Shown here: piece after piece, positions 7,826 through 15,851 of the stretch | Position numbering within the stretch: the stretch's first letter is position 1 | How the letters are laid out: each line of letters starts with the position of its first letter | Assembly (NCBI RefSeq): GCF_014645695.1 | Contig: NZ_BMMF01000006.1 | Coordinates: 9,322 to 73,321, forward strand | Direction: 5' to 3' | DNA from: Salinarimonas ramus | GTDB lineage: Bacteria; Pseudomonadota; Alphaproteobacteria; Rhizobiales; Beijerinckiaceae | DNA length: 64,000 bases | Program-made: the position numbers and the translations under genes | Notes under the pieces: model-generated | Databases searched by the model: none | The model's input: the letters and a program-made list of their open reading frames with translations, nothing else | Told to the model about the DNA's origin: nothing

Positions 7826-9808
7826 ATGCCCAGCCCCATGCCCGGCCAGTGGTCGAGCCATCGTTTCGAGCACCTCACCGGCGTCGCCCTCGATGCGCGG
7901 CCGGCCGTCGCCGCGCTCCAGGCGCTGGGCGTCGCGGCCTGCGCGGCGCTGCCGCTCTTCGTCGTCTACACGCTGCTGTTCGGGCGTTTCCCGAGCGAGG
8001 TGCAGTACGGCACGGCGCTGCTGCTCGGCCTCGTGGCGATCTTCGCCCTGCGGCCGGCCGGTGGCGGAAGCACGGCGCGCGGCGCGCTCGACCTGACGGC
8101 GAGCACGCTCCTCGTCGCCGGCGCGCTGTTCGCCTGGGGCTACTACACCGCGAACTACGCCGACATCGCCGCCTTTCGCGAGGGCCTGCCGAACCGGCTC
8201 GACCTGTGGTGCTACGCGATCGGGACGCTCGTCGTCGTGGCCGGCGCCCACCGGGCGGAGGGGTGGATCCTCACCCTCGTCGTGCTCGCGGCCGTGGGAT
8301 ACCTGCTGTTCGGCCACCTGATGCCGGGACTGCTGGCCCACCGCCCCTTCTCCATCGAGCGCGTGCTGGAGATCTCCTACGGCTATCGCGGCATCTTCGG
8401 CATCGCGCTGGGTTCCGTCGTCGACATCGTGCTCGTCTTCGTGATCCTGGGCGCGGCTCTGCGCATCACCGGGGCGGGCGATCTCTTCAACGACCTCGCC
8501 ACCATGCTCACCCGCGGGCGGCGCTCCGGCCCGGCGCAATGCGCCATCGTCGCCTCCGCGCTGTTCGGCTCGATCAACGGCTCGGCGCCGGCGAACGTGG
8601 CCTCCACCGGCGTGCTGACGATCCCCATGATGAAGCGCGTGGGCTTCTCGGGACGCTTCGCGGGCGGCGTCGAATCCACGGCCTCGTGCGTGGGGCAGAT
8701 CATGCCCCCCGTCATGGGGGTGGGCGCCTTCATCATGTCGGACGTCACCGGCATTCCCTATGTCGAGATCATGCTCGCCGCCCTCGTGCCGGCGCTGCTC
8801 TACCTGTTCTCGCTGTCGGTCACCGTCACCTTCGAGGCCGGGCGCCTGCAGCTCGCGCCGCTCTCCGAGGACGCGCCGCGCTGGACGCGAAAGCGCATAT
8901 CGCAGGCGGCGCTCCTCGCCACGGGCTTCGGCACGCTCCTCGCGCTCCTGTTCTCGGGCTACCCCGCCACCTATTCGGGCCTGCTGGCCACCGGCGCGAT
9001 CCTGGCGCTGGCCACGATCCTGCCCGACACGCGGCTTCGCCTCGCCGACTGGACACGTCTCGTCGTCGAGAGCGGGCGCGACGCGCTCTCCGTCCTCCTC
9101 GCCTGCGCGGCCATCGGCATCGTCATCGCCGCCATCACCTCGACGGGGCTCGGCGTGACGCTCAACCAGGAGATCACGGCTCTGGGCGCCGGGAACCTGT
9201 TCCTCGCCCTCGTGCTCGCCGCGATCTGTTCGATCGTGCTCGGCATGGGCCTGCCCACGGCGGCGTCGTATCTCATGGTGATCTTCGTCGCGGGACCCGC
9301 CATCATGGAACTCGGCATCTCCGAGCTCGGGGCGCATCTCTTCGTGTTCTACTACGCCGTCCTCTCCGCAATCACGCCGCCGGTGGCGCTCGCCGTCTTC
9401 GCGGCGGCGGCGATCGCCAAGGAGCATCCGATCCCGCTGGCGCTGACCTCGATGCGGCTCGCGCTCGTGGGTTTCGTCCTGCCCATCGCCTGGATCTACC
9501 ATCCCGAGATCGTGGTGGGCACGCAGGGCACCGGGCTCCTCGATGCGCTGCTGATCCTGCCCATCCTCATGCTCGGCATCGTCGCGCTGGCGGCGGCGCA
9601 GATCGGCTGGCTGTTCCGGCCGCTGCCGATCGTGGTGCGCCTCGCCCTCGTCGCCTGCGCGGCCGCGACCCTCGCGCCGGCGACGAGCGCGAACCTCGCG
9701 GGGGCGGGGCTCGTTCTGCTGATCGCGGGCTTCGCCCTGCGCAGCGCCGGGCGCACCTCCGGCGCGAGTCGTCCCGGCGTCGACACGCCCGCGGAGCTGG
9801 TCCCCTGA
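7826..9808 (+). CDS. TRAP transporter permease, fused small and large subunits
   Basis: This 660-residue membrane protein is the fused 4TM/12TM form that partners TAXI binding proteins. The N-terminal third holds the DctQ-like helices. The remainder holds DctM-like segments such as LFGSINGSAPANVASTG, CVGQIMPPVMGVGAFIM and VLGMGLPTAASYLM, conserved in the transport core. GAGAGGAGC sits just before the ATG at 7826. The stop overlaps the start of the CoA-transferase gene by one base (TGATG), which implies translational coupling of uptake and activation. The energy source is expected to be a Na+ or H+ gradient. Confidence 0.92.
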   Translation: MPSPMPGQWSSHRFEHLTGVALDARPAVAALQALGVAACAALPLFVVYTLLFGRFPSEVQYGTALLLGLVAIFALRPAGGGSTARGALDLTASTLLVAGALFAWGYYTANYADIAAFREGLPNRLDLWCYAIGTLVVVAGAHRAEGWILTLVVLAAVGYLLFGHLMPGLLAHRPFSIERVLEISYGYRGIFGIALGSVVDIVLVFVILGAALRITGAGDLFNDLATMLTRGRRSGPAQCAIVASALFGSINGSAPANVASTGVLTIPMMKRVGFSGRFAGGVESTASCVGQIMPPVMGVGAFIMSDVTGIPYVEIMLAALVPALLYLFSLSVTVTFEAGRLQLAPLSEDAPRWTRKRISQAALLATGFGTLLALLFSGYPATYSGLLATGAILALATILPDTRLRLADWTRLVVESGRDALSVLLACAAIGIVIAAITSTGLGVTLNQEITALGAGNLFLALVLAAICSIVLGMGLPTAASYLMVIFVAGPAIMELGISELGAHLFVFYYAVLSAITPPVALAVFAAAAIAKEHPIPLALTSMRLALVGFVLPIAWIYHPEIVVGTQGTGLLDALLILPILMLGIVALAAAQIGWLFRPLPIVVRLALVACAAATLAPATSANLAGAGLVLLIAGFALRSAGRTSGASRPGVDTPAELVP

Positions 9809-11010
9809 TGAACGCGCAGCGCACCCATCCCGCCCCGCTCTCCGGCATCCGGGTCCTGGACCTGACGAACGTCCTCGCCGGGCCCTATTGCTGCTACCAG
9901 CTCGCGCTGCTCGGCGCCGACGTCATCAAGGTCGAGCGGCCCGACGGCGGCGACCTCGCCCGCCAGCTCGGCGCCTCCGTGCCGCTCAACCGCGACCTGA
10001 TGGGCGCCTCCTTCATCGCGCAGAACGGGGCGAAGCGCTCGATCGTGCTCGACCTGAAGGAGACGGCCGACAAGGAGGCCTTCCTGTCCCTCGTCGAGAC
10101 CGCCGACGTCGTCGTCGAGAACTTCCGCCCCGGCGTCATGGCGCGGCTCGGCCTCGACGCCGCGCGGCTGCGCGCGAGGAACCCGCGCCTCGTCTATTGC
10201 GCCATCAGCGGCTTCGGCCAGACCGGCCCGCTCGCCGGCGATCCCGCCTACGACCAGATCGTGCAGGGCCTCTCGGGGATCATGAGCGTCACCGGCACGC
10301 CGCAGAGCGCGCCCCTGCGCGTCGGCTTCCCCGTGTCGGACACGGTGGGCGGGCTGACCGCGGCCTTCGCGATCGTCTCCGCGCTCGCGGGTCGCGGGCG
10401 GACGGGGGAGGGGGCGACGCTCGACGTCTCGATGCTCGACGCGAGCCTCAGCGTCATGGCCTGGGCGGTCTCGAACCTGCTCGTCGCGGGCGTCGAGCCC
10501 AGTGCCATGGGCAACGACAACATGACGGCGAGCCCGTCGGGTACCTTCCGCACGGGGGAGGGGCTCCTCAACATCGCGGCGAACCGCCAGGAGCAGTTCG
10601 CCACGCTCGCCCGCCTCGTCGGGCGCCGGGACTGGCTCGAGGACGCGCGCTTCGCCGAGCGCGAGGCGCGCAAGCAGAATCGCGCCGCGCTCACCGCAGA
10701 GCTCGAGGCCGCCCTCGCGACGAAGCCCGCACGGGACTGGGCGCGCCTCCTCGCGGATGCCGGCGTGCCGGCGGGGGAGGTGCTCGACGTCGCGGGCGCG
10801 CTCGCCCAGGAGCAGGTTTCCGAGCGTGGCCTCGTCCACGCCTTCGCGGGCAGCGACGACCCCGCGCTCGCCGATGTCGCCGTGATGGGCGCGGGCTTCC
10901 TCGTCGACGGCGTGCGCCCCGTGCCCACGCGCCCGCCCCCGCGGCTCGGCGCGCACACGCGCGAGATCCTGCGCGAGATCGGCCGCGGGCACGAGGAGGC
11001 GGCGGAATGA
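9808..11010 (+). CDS. Class III (CaiB/BaiF) acyl-CoA transferase
   Basis: The 400-residue protein carries class III CoA-transferase hallmarks: an N-terminal RVLDLTNVLAGPYCCYQLALLG, GADVIKVERP, the NFRPGVM segment, SGFGQTGP, and a likely catalytic Asp178 in FPVSDTVGG. These enzymes move CoA between carboxylic acids through an aspartyl-CoA anhydride. The long open frame upstream of 9808 belongs to a shadow of the permease; the ATG at 9808 is set by the TGATG overlap. It ends in an ATGA overlap with the lyase gene. Context suggests it activates the acid imported by the TRAP system, probably from succinyl-CoA (inference). Confidence 0.9.
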   Translation: MNAQRTHPAPLSGIRVLDLTNVLAGPYCCYQLALLGADVIKVERPDGGDLARQLGASVPLNRDLMGASFIAQNGAKRSIVLDLKETADKEAFLSLVETADVVVENFRPGVMARLGLDAARLRARNPRLVYCAISGFGQTGPLAGDPAYDQIVQGLSGIMSVTGTPQSAPLRVGFPVSDTVGGLTAAFAIVSALAGRGRTGEGATLDVSMLDASLSVMAWAVSNLLVAGVEPSAMGNDNMTASPSGTFRTGEGLLNIAANRQEQFATLARLVGRRDWLEDARFAEREARKQNRAALTAELEAALATKPARDWARLLADAGVPAGEVLDVAGALAQEQVSERGLVHAFAGSDDPALADVAVMGAGFLVDGVRPVPTRPPPRLGAHTREILREIGRGHEEAAE

Positions 11011-11858
11011 GCGGGGATCGGACACGGGACGAAGCCGAGGCCTGGTGGTCGACCGCGATCATCGCCATGCGGCCCGGCGAGATCCGGCTTCGCGGGCACG
11101 ACGTGCGCGACCTCATCGGCAACGTCGATCTCGTTTCGATGATCTGGCTGATGACGCGCGGGAGCCTGCCGCGCCCGGAGGAAGCGCGCCTGCTCGAAGC
11201 CGCCCTCGTGGCGGGCGTCGACCACGGGCCGCAGGCGCCCTCCATCGCCATCGCGCGCATGGCGATCACCTGCGGGGTGGGCATCAACGGTGCCATGGCG
11301 TCGGCGGTGAACACGCTGGGCGACGTCCATGGCGGCGCGGGCGAGCAGGCGCTCGGCCTCTACGAGCGCATCATCGCGGTGAGCGACGCCCTCGACGGCG
11401 ACGTCGAGGCCGCGGCGCAGGCGGTGATCGCCGAGGAGAAGGCGGCCGGGCGACACTACATGCCGGGCTTCGGCCATCGCTTCCATCCCCTCGACCCGCG
11501 CGCGCCGCGCCTCCTTTCCCTCGTCGATCGCGCGGTGGCGGAGGGTGTCGTCGCGGGGCGGCACGCGCAAGCGGGGCGCGCCGTCGAGGCCGTGCTCGCC
11601 CGCGGGCGCGAAAAGCCCGTGCCGATGAACATCGACGGCATCACCGCGATCGTCTACGGCGAGCTCGGCTTCCCCGGGCCGCTGGCGCGCGGGCTCTTCA
11701 TCCTCTCGCGCTCGATCGGCATCCTCTCGCACGCCTACGAGCAATCGCTCGAGGGCGCGCGCAACAAGGGCCCGCTGCCGCGCGCGATGACGTGGCGCTA
11801 CACGGGTGAGAACGGGTTCGACGAGGGTGGCAGCGGCGGCGCGGGCGGCGAGGCGTGA
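11007..11858 (+). CDS. Citrate synthase-like citryl-CoA lyase family protein
   Basis: The 283-residue product has a shortened citrate synthase fold of the kind annotated as citryl-CoA lyase. Catalytic-type residues are seen: His108 in GDVHGGAGE, His157 in PGFGHRFHPLDPRA, and Asp in MNIDGITAIVYGELG. It lacks the N-terminal portion of full-length citrate synthases (about 370-430 residues). It overlaps the CoA-transferase by ATGA and ends the TRAP operon. The simplest reading is that it cleaves a hydroxyacyl-CoA made by the transferase into acetyl-CoA and an oxo acid. Whether the substrate is citryl-CoA, citramalyl-CoA or something else cannot be read from sequence. Confidence 0.8.
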   Translation: MSGDRTRDEAEAWWSTAIIAMRPGEIRLRGHDVRDLIGNVDLVSMIWLMTRGSLPRPEEARLLEAALVAGVDHGPQAPSIAIARMAITCGVGINGAMASAVNTLGDVHGGAGEQALGLYERIIAVSDALDGDVEAAAQAVIAEEKAAGRHYMPGFGHRFHPLDPRAPRLLSLVDRAVAEGVVAGRHAQAGRAVEAVLARGREKPVPMNIDGITAIVYGELGFPGPLARGLFILSRSIGILSHAYEQSLEGARNKGPLPRAMTWRYTGENGFDEGGSGGAGGEA

Positions 11859-11944
11859 TCGCGCCCGCTTTTCAGCAGCGATAAACCGTTCGCGTGGCAG
11901 GTTTCCCGACCCCGAGCGAACGCGTCCGAGCGCAAGGAAGAGAC

Positions 11945-12154
11945 ATGCCCTTCATCGAGCTGACCATGGCCACCGTCCAGAAGCCGCGGGTGCTCGTCAA
12001 CACCGCCCACGTGGTCCGCGTCGAGGCCCACCCCCACGCCACCGGCGCGCTCGTCTACACGACGCCGAAATCCGACGGCAGCCCGGCGATCCACGCGGTG
12101 GAGACGTACGAGACGGTGAAGGGGAAGCTGCGGGACGCCGAGAGCCTCGGGTGA
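11945..12154 (+). CDS. Small conserved protein, weakly FlbD-like
   Basis: This 69-residue protein reads like a small beta protein (IELTMATVQKPRVLVNTAHVV, then a VETYETVKGKL helix). The pattern of an early ELT strand, a VLVN strand and a late helix recalls FlbD-like small proteins, but I am not certain of homology. The start at 11945 follows AAGGAAGAG. It lies 86 bases after the TRAP operon and may have its own promoter. No function is assigned. Confidence 0.6.
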   Translation: MPFIELTMATVQKPRVLVNTAHVVRVEAHPHATGALVYTTPKSDGSPAIHAVETYETVKGKLRDAESLG

Positions 12155-12182
12155 CGGGATACCCTCGGATGACGCGGAACCC

Positions 12183-12572
12183 TCAGATGACGATGGTCCC
12201 GCACGCCTCCGCGATCCCGCGGGCGAGCTCGCTGCCCTTGAAGCCGGGGATGACCGCGTCGAGCCGGATCACGGCGTCGACGGACTGCTCGCAGGCGGCG
12301 TCGTCGGCCGTGGGGAAGTGGCGCGCGCGGCAATAGAGCGGCGCCTCGAAGGCGATTGCCGGAAGCGTCGAGCCCGACGCCGCTCGCGAGAGCGCGTCCG
12401 CCATGCCGGCGGCGTTGTCGGCGCACCAGAAGACGTTGCGGAAGCCGTAGCGCTCCTCGAAATCGTGCACGAGCTGGGCTTCGGGCGAGAGCGCCGGCTC
12501 GTGGGCGGGCGCGGGCGCGGCGACGAGCGCCACGAGGGCGGCGGAGGCGAAGGCGATGGCTGCGTGACGCAT
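12183..12572 (-). CDS. Secreted protein of unknown function with paired cysteines
   Basis: The 129-residue product begins with a signal peptide (MRHAAIAFASAALVALVAAPAPA). The mature part contains FWCADN, LYCRARHFPTADDAACEQ and EACGTIVI, giving four cysteines that may form periplasmic disulfides. AGGAG lies eight bases before the ATG at 12572. It follows another small secreted protein on the same strand, with a strong hairpin between them. The family is not recognised. Confidence 0.7.
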   Translation of the reverse strand: MRHAAIAFASAALVALVAAPAPAHEPALSPEAQLVHDFEERYGFRNVFWCADNAAGMADALSRAASGSTLPAIAFEAPLYCRARHFPTADDAACEQSVDAVIRLDAVIPGFKGSELARGIAEACGTIVI

Positions 12573-12597
12573 GGTCGTGCTCCTCTGGGTGAGACCA

Positions 12598-12622
12598 TGC
12601 CGCGGCGTTCGACGCCGCGGCA
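12598..12622 (-). terminator. Strong hairpin between two small secreted-protein genes
   Basis: A perfect 10-bp stem (TGCCGCGGCG at 12598-12607, CGCCGCGGCA at 12613-12622) with loop TTCGA sits just past the stop of the 12635-12937 gene. There is no T run after it, so it could be a partial terminator or an mRNA-stabilising hairpin rather than a full intrinsic terminator. Confidence 0.45.
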
Positions 12623-12634
12623 CGGGAGACCCGC

Positions 12635-12937
12635 TCAGTGCGGGCAAGACTTCCGGACGAGCGTGTAGTGATCGGGCTCGATCACCGTACGGCTCTGGAT
12701 GTAGACCGGGAGCTCGCGCACCCGATTCCAGTGGTTGCCGGAGGTCTGCCAGGCTTCGCCACCCTCGCGGACGAGCTCGCCGCGCGTGTTCACCTCGATC
12801 GTCGCCGGAACGTACACGCGCTCATAGCACGCGATGTACCGGCTCTGCGCCTCGCGCACGGTGTAGGTCTCGGCCTGGGCCGCGACCGTCCCGACGAGAA
12901 GCGCCGCGGCAGTCGCCGCTACGGTCTTCAGGATCAT
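12635..12937 (-). CDS. Small secreted protein of unknown function
   Basis: This 100-residue protein has a clear signal peptide (MILKTVAATAAALLVGTVAAQA). The mature part is rich in aromatic and charged residues, with two separated cysteines (IACYERVYVP and the C-terminal KSCPH). GAGAGGAG precedes the ATG at 12937. The AT-rich gap beyond 12937 probably holds its promoter. It may be co-transcribed with the downstream secreted protein at 12183-12572. The family is not recognised. Confidence 0.7.
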   Translation of the reverse strand: MILKTVAATAAALLVGTVAAQAETYTVREAQSRYIACYERVYVPATIEVNTRGELVREGGEAWQTSGNHWNRVRELPVYIQSRTVIEPDHYTLVRKSCPH

Positions 12938-12993
12938 GACGACTCCTCTCTGGTTATGCCCGCACCTTCTAGTGCGGACATGTTACGCTTAGA

Positions 12994-13013
12994 TCAGAAC
13001 TAATGAATTCTGA
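12994..13013. promoter_or_regulatory. Dyad in AT-rich promoter gap
   Basis: TCAGAA (12994-12999) and TTCTGA (13008-13013) form an inverted repeat with an 8-base spacer in an unusually AT-rich gap. The gap separates the minus-strand secreted protein from a plus-strand outer-membrane protein. This could be an operator; no regulator is assigned. Confidence 0.25.
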
Positions 13014-13121
13014 ACGATAACAATTGGTTTAGGTTAATAAGCCTTCACGAACGGGAGCCGAAACGGCAGGCCGAAGGGGGGGAAGGTTTCGTTAACCACG
13101 TCCATTTACGGTTCGCTCACC

Positions 13122-13946
13122 ATGATCGTGAGCGCCACCGCCATGCGACAGCCCCTTTTCGCCGCCCTGGTCGCGACCCTGTCGCTGCTTCTTCCCGTGA
13201 CGGGAACCGCAGCGGCACCGGCTTCCGTAGAGGTCGTCGCTTCGGACGCCGTCGCGCGGACCGGCTCGGTCAGCGGGGCGGAGATCGGCGCGCGGGCGGG
13301 CTGCCGCCTCGGACGGGCCGCGGACGAGCGCACCTACGAGGTGTGCGAGGACGCGCATCAGGTCACGCTGGCGCGTGCCTTCGGGGCGGACGCGCCGTTC
13401 GACCCGTTCGTCGCCCGGCTGGTGGCGGCGCAGGACCCCGCGCCGCGGGCGCCACGCCCCTACGCGCGGTTCTCGACGCGCACGGGCCTCGGCGGCGGCG
13501 GGGAGGACTTTCGCTCCGGCCTCTCGCTGGGTCTCGGCACCGGGATCGCCCCGAACCTGCGCCTCGAGGCGACCCTCGACCTGCCCGGCATGCGCCTCGA
13601 TCGCGCCCCGGCCGGCCTGCGCGCGGTCGCCCTGCCGCTGATGGCGACCCTCGCCCTCGACCTGCCGAGCTTCGGCCGCGTCACGCCCTGGCTCGGCGCC
13701 GGCATCGGCGTCGCCGCGCTCGATCTCGACCCGCTCGCGGACGTCCCGCCCGCCGCCGTCGTCCCGACGCACCGCTCGGAGACCGTCGCCATGCTCTCCC
13801 TCGGCGCCGGCGCGAGCTACGCCCTCGCCGACACGCTGGCGCTGGACCTCTCCTGGCGCTACGCGCGCACGCTCTCGGGCGAGGCGGGCGCGGACGGGCT
13901 GGACAGGCACGACGTGCTGGTGGGTGTGCAGGTGAGCTTGCCGTAA
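13122..13946 (+). CDS. Probable outer-membrane beta-barrel protein
   Basis: The 274-residue product starts with a signal peptide (MRQPLFAALVATLSLLLPVTG after a short leader; an in-frame ATG at 13143 may be the true start). After a 90-residue linker come alternating hydrophobic/polar strands (GLSLGLGTGIAPNLRLEATL, TPWLGAGIGVAAL, AMLSLGAGASYALADTLALD) ending in VQVSLP. This resembles the small 8-stranded OmpA/OmpX-like barrels of alphaproteobacteria. The gene is monocistronic, ending 53 bases before the convergent tRNA gene. Function unknown. Confidence 0.65.
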   Translation: MIVSATAMRQPLFAALVATLSLLLPVTGTAAAPASVEVVASDAVARTGSVSGAEIGARAGCRLGRAADERTYEVCEDAHQVTLARAFGADAPFDPFVARLVAAQDPAPRAPRPYARFSTRTGLGGGGEDFRSGLSLGLGTGIAPNLRLEATLDLPGMRLDRAPAGLRAVALPLMATLALDLPSFGRVTPWLGAGIGVAALDLDPLADVPPAAVVPTHRSETVAMLSLGAGASYALADTLALDLSWRYARTLSGEAGADGLDRHDVLVGVQVSLP

Positions 13947-13999
13947 GGGGGGCTGCCGCCAGGGCGAGGTCGGCCCTCAATACTGGGAAGAGCACCGCT

Positions 14000-14085
14000 T
14001 GGTGCCCAGGAGAGGACTCGAACCTCCACGGCTGTTAACCACTGGTACCTGAAACCAGCGCGTCTACCAATTCCGCCACCTGGGC
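14000..14085 (-). tRNA. tRNA-Leu(CAG)
   Basis: The reverse complement folds as a class II tRNA. The acceptor stem pairs GCCCAGG (14085-14079) with CCTGGGC, and CCA is encoded at 14002-14000. The D-arm has GGTAGACGC, and the T-arm has GGTTCGAGTCC. The anticodon stem CTGGT/ACCAG encloses TTCAGGT, giving anticodon CAG. A long variable arm (around TGGTTAACAGCCGTG) is typical of leucine tRNAs. It reads CUG codons, heavily used in this GC-rich genome. Length is 86 bases with CCA. Confidence 0.95.
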
Positions 14086-14229
14086 CCGCTCGCGCGGTGG
14101 AGCGCTTCATAGCAGGTCCGGGCCGCGCGTCAATCGCCTCGTGAAAGGAATTCTCAGGGGAAGGGATCCAGGATGGTCCGGGGTGCGTATTCTCCCCCAT
14201 GGGACCGAGACAGGAAGGAGGGCCGTGAG

Positions 14230-14616
14230 ATGCGTGCCCTGATGAAGCAGCCGCTGATCCGCCTGTTCGTCACGAACGGGATCCTGGGGATCGGCTTCGG
14301 CCTCGCCATCGCCGCGACCCTCGTCGCGGTGGACTTCCGAGGGGTGGCGACCCTCGCGCTCACCGATCCCGACGGCTTCGTCGCCGTGATCCTGCTCGCC
14401 TTCGGGCTCTCGGTCACCTGCGGCGGGGCGGCCATCGCCACCGCGGTGATGCTGCTCCCCTGGGAGGACGAGGAGGACGGCGACGGGCCGCGCGGCGGTT
14501 CCGGCGGCGGCGGCGGCGGGAACGAGCGCTTCGACACCACCGCGCTGCGACCGATCCCGGTGCGCGTCCAGGCCCGCGGCCGGCACGGCGTGCCGCGCAT
14601 CCCGCGCGATGGGTGA
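14230..14616 (+). CDS. Small membrane protein of unknown function
   Basis: The 128-residue product has two predicted transmembrane helices (about residues 10-33 and 48-75). A cytosolic-type tail with an acidic cluster (WEDEEDGDG), a glycine run and an arginine-rich end follows. The ATG at 14230 is preferred over the frame opening at 14173 because AGGAGGG lies about seven bases upstream. A strong intrinsic terminator follows, so it is probably transcribed alone. Similar two-helix proteins are common and uncharacterised in Rhizobiales. Confidence 0.65.
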   Translation: MRALMKQPLIRLFVTNGILGIGFGLAIAATLVAVDFRGVATLALTDPDGFVAVILLAFGLSVTCGGAAIATAVMLLPWEDEEDGDGPRGGSGGGGGGNERFDTTALRPIPVRVQARGRHGVPRIPRDG

Positions 14617-14643
14617 GCCGGTCTCGCCTCTCTCCACCCCGTC

Positions 14644-14673
14644 GTGCGGCGCATTTTCGCGCCGCACCCTTTT
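14644..14673 (+). terminator. Intrinsic terminator
   Basis: A perfect 9-bp stem (GTGCGGCGC at 14644-14652, GCGCCGCAC at 14659-14667) with an ATTTTC loop is followed by CCTTTT. It lies 28 bases after the small membrane protein and before the NDUFA9-like gene. Confidence 0.8.
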
Positions 14674-14732
14674 CCCCGGCGTCGGAACGCTCTAGAGAAC
14701 CCCGGCTTAGACGAGCTGAGGGGTGAGGGACC

Positions 14733-15752
14733 ATGCAGGCGGCAGGCTGGCCGAGCGCGAAACTGATCACCGTCTTCGGCGGCTCGGGGTTCCTGGGCAA
14801 GGTCGTGTGCCAGGTCCTGGCGCGCCGCGGCTACCGCGTGCGCGTGGCCGTGCGCCGGCCCGATCTCGCCTATCACCTGCAGCCGCTGGGCACGGTGGGG
14901 CAGATCATGCCGGTGCAGGCGAACCTGCGCTATCCCGATTCGGTGAAGGCGGCGCTCAAGAACGCCGACGGCGCGATCAACCTCGTCGGCATCCTGCAGG
15001 AGAGCGGCAAGCAGACCTTCTCCGCCGTGCAGACGCAGGGCGCCGCCGCCGTCGCCCGCGCCGCCGCGGAAGCCGGCATCCCGCTCGCCCACGTGTCGGC
15101 GATCGGCGCCGATCCGCAGAGCCCCTCCGCCTACGGCCGCACCAAGGCCGAGGGCGAGGCGCTCGTCCTCGAGGCCTGCCCGGACGCGGTGGTGCTGCGC
15201 CCCTCCATCGTCTTCGGCCCCGGCGACGGCTTCTTCACGCGCTTCGCCGTCCTCGCCAGGGCGCTGCCGGTGATGCCCATCGCCGCCGCCGACACGCGCT
15301 TCCAGCCCGTCTACGTCGCCGATGTCGCCGAGGCGATCGCGCGGGCCATGGACGGCACGCTGAAGGGCGGGACGGTCTACGAGCTCGGCGGGCCCGAGGT
15401 GCTCACCTTCCGCGAGGTGGTGGAGCACGTCCTGCGCTATACCGAGCGCCGCCGCATGATCGTGACGCTGCCCGGGCGCCTCGCCCGCATGCAGGCGGCC
15501 CTCACCGAGACGCTCGACAAGATCACGATGGGGCTCATCCCCGACGAGATCGTGCTCACCCGCGACCAGTTGAAGATGCTCGAGGTCGACAACGTCGTCT
15601 CGGAGGCGGCGAAGGCGCAGGGGCGCACGTTGGAGGGCATGGGCATCTCCCCGACGTCGGTCGAGGCGATCGTGCCGTCCTACCTGCGCCGCTTCCGCAG
15701 GTTCGGCCAGTTCGAATCGAAGCGCGACCCGCGGGACGGGACGGCGGCGTGA
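14733..15752 (+). CDS. NAD-dependent epimerase, complex I NDUFA9-like
   Basis: The 339-residue protein is an atypical short-chain dehydrogenase. It has a nucleotide-binding VFGGSGFLGKVV motif at about residues 14-25 and a later SAYGRTKAEGE segment, where Tyr and Lys match the family active site. Its best-known relatives are the mitochondrial complex I accessory subunit NDUFA9 and its alphaproteobacterial homologues, thought to bind NADPH and support quinone-module assembly. The start at 14733 follows GAGGGGTGAGG. A class I aminotransferase follows 100 bases later. Confidence 0.85.
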   Translation: MQAAGWPSAKLITVFGGSGFLGKVVCQVLARRGYRVRVAVRRPDLAYHLQPLGTVGQIMPVQANLRYPDSVKAALKNADGAINLVGILQESGKQTFSAVQTQGAAAVARAAAEAGIPLAHVSAIGADPQSPSAYGRTKAEGEALVLEACPDAVVLRPSIVFGPGDGFFTRFAVLARALPVMPIAAADTRFQPVYVADVAEAIARAMDGTLKGGTVYELGGPEVLTFREVVEHVLRYTERRRMIVTLPGRLARMQAALTETLDKITMGLIPDEIVLTRDQLKMLEVDNVVSEAAKAQGRTLEGMGISPTSVEAIVPSYLRRFRRFGQFESKRDPRDGTAA

Positions 15753-15851
15753 GATTTGGGTGGGAGACTGGGGCGTGAGACGGCGGCGCTTGACAGCGCC
15801 GCCGCCTCGCCGCTTAACGACCGGGTTCCATCGCCGCCCCGGAGGCCGCCC

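Noticed and set aside
7849-9807. Long N-terminal extension in the CoA-transferase frame
   Set aside because: The upstream part is an out-of-frame reading of the TRAP permease; the family start is at 9808.
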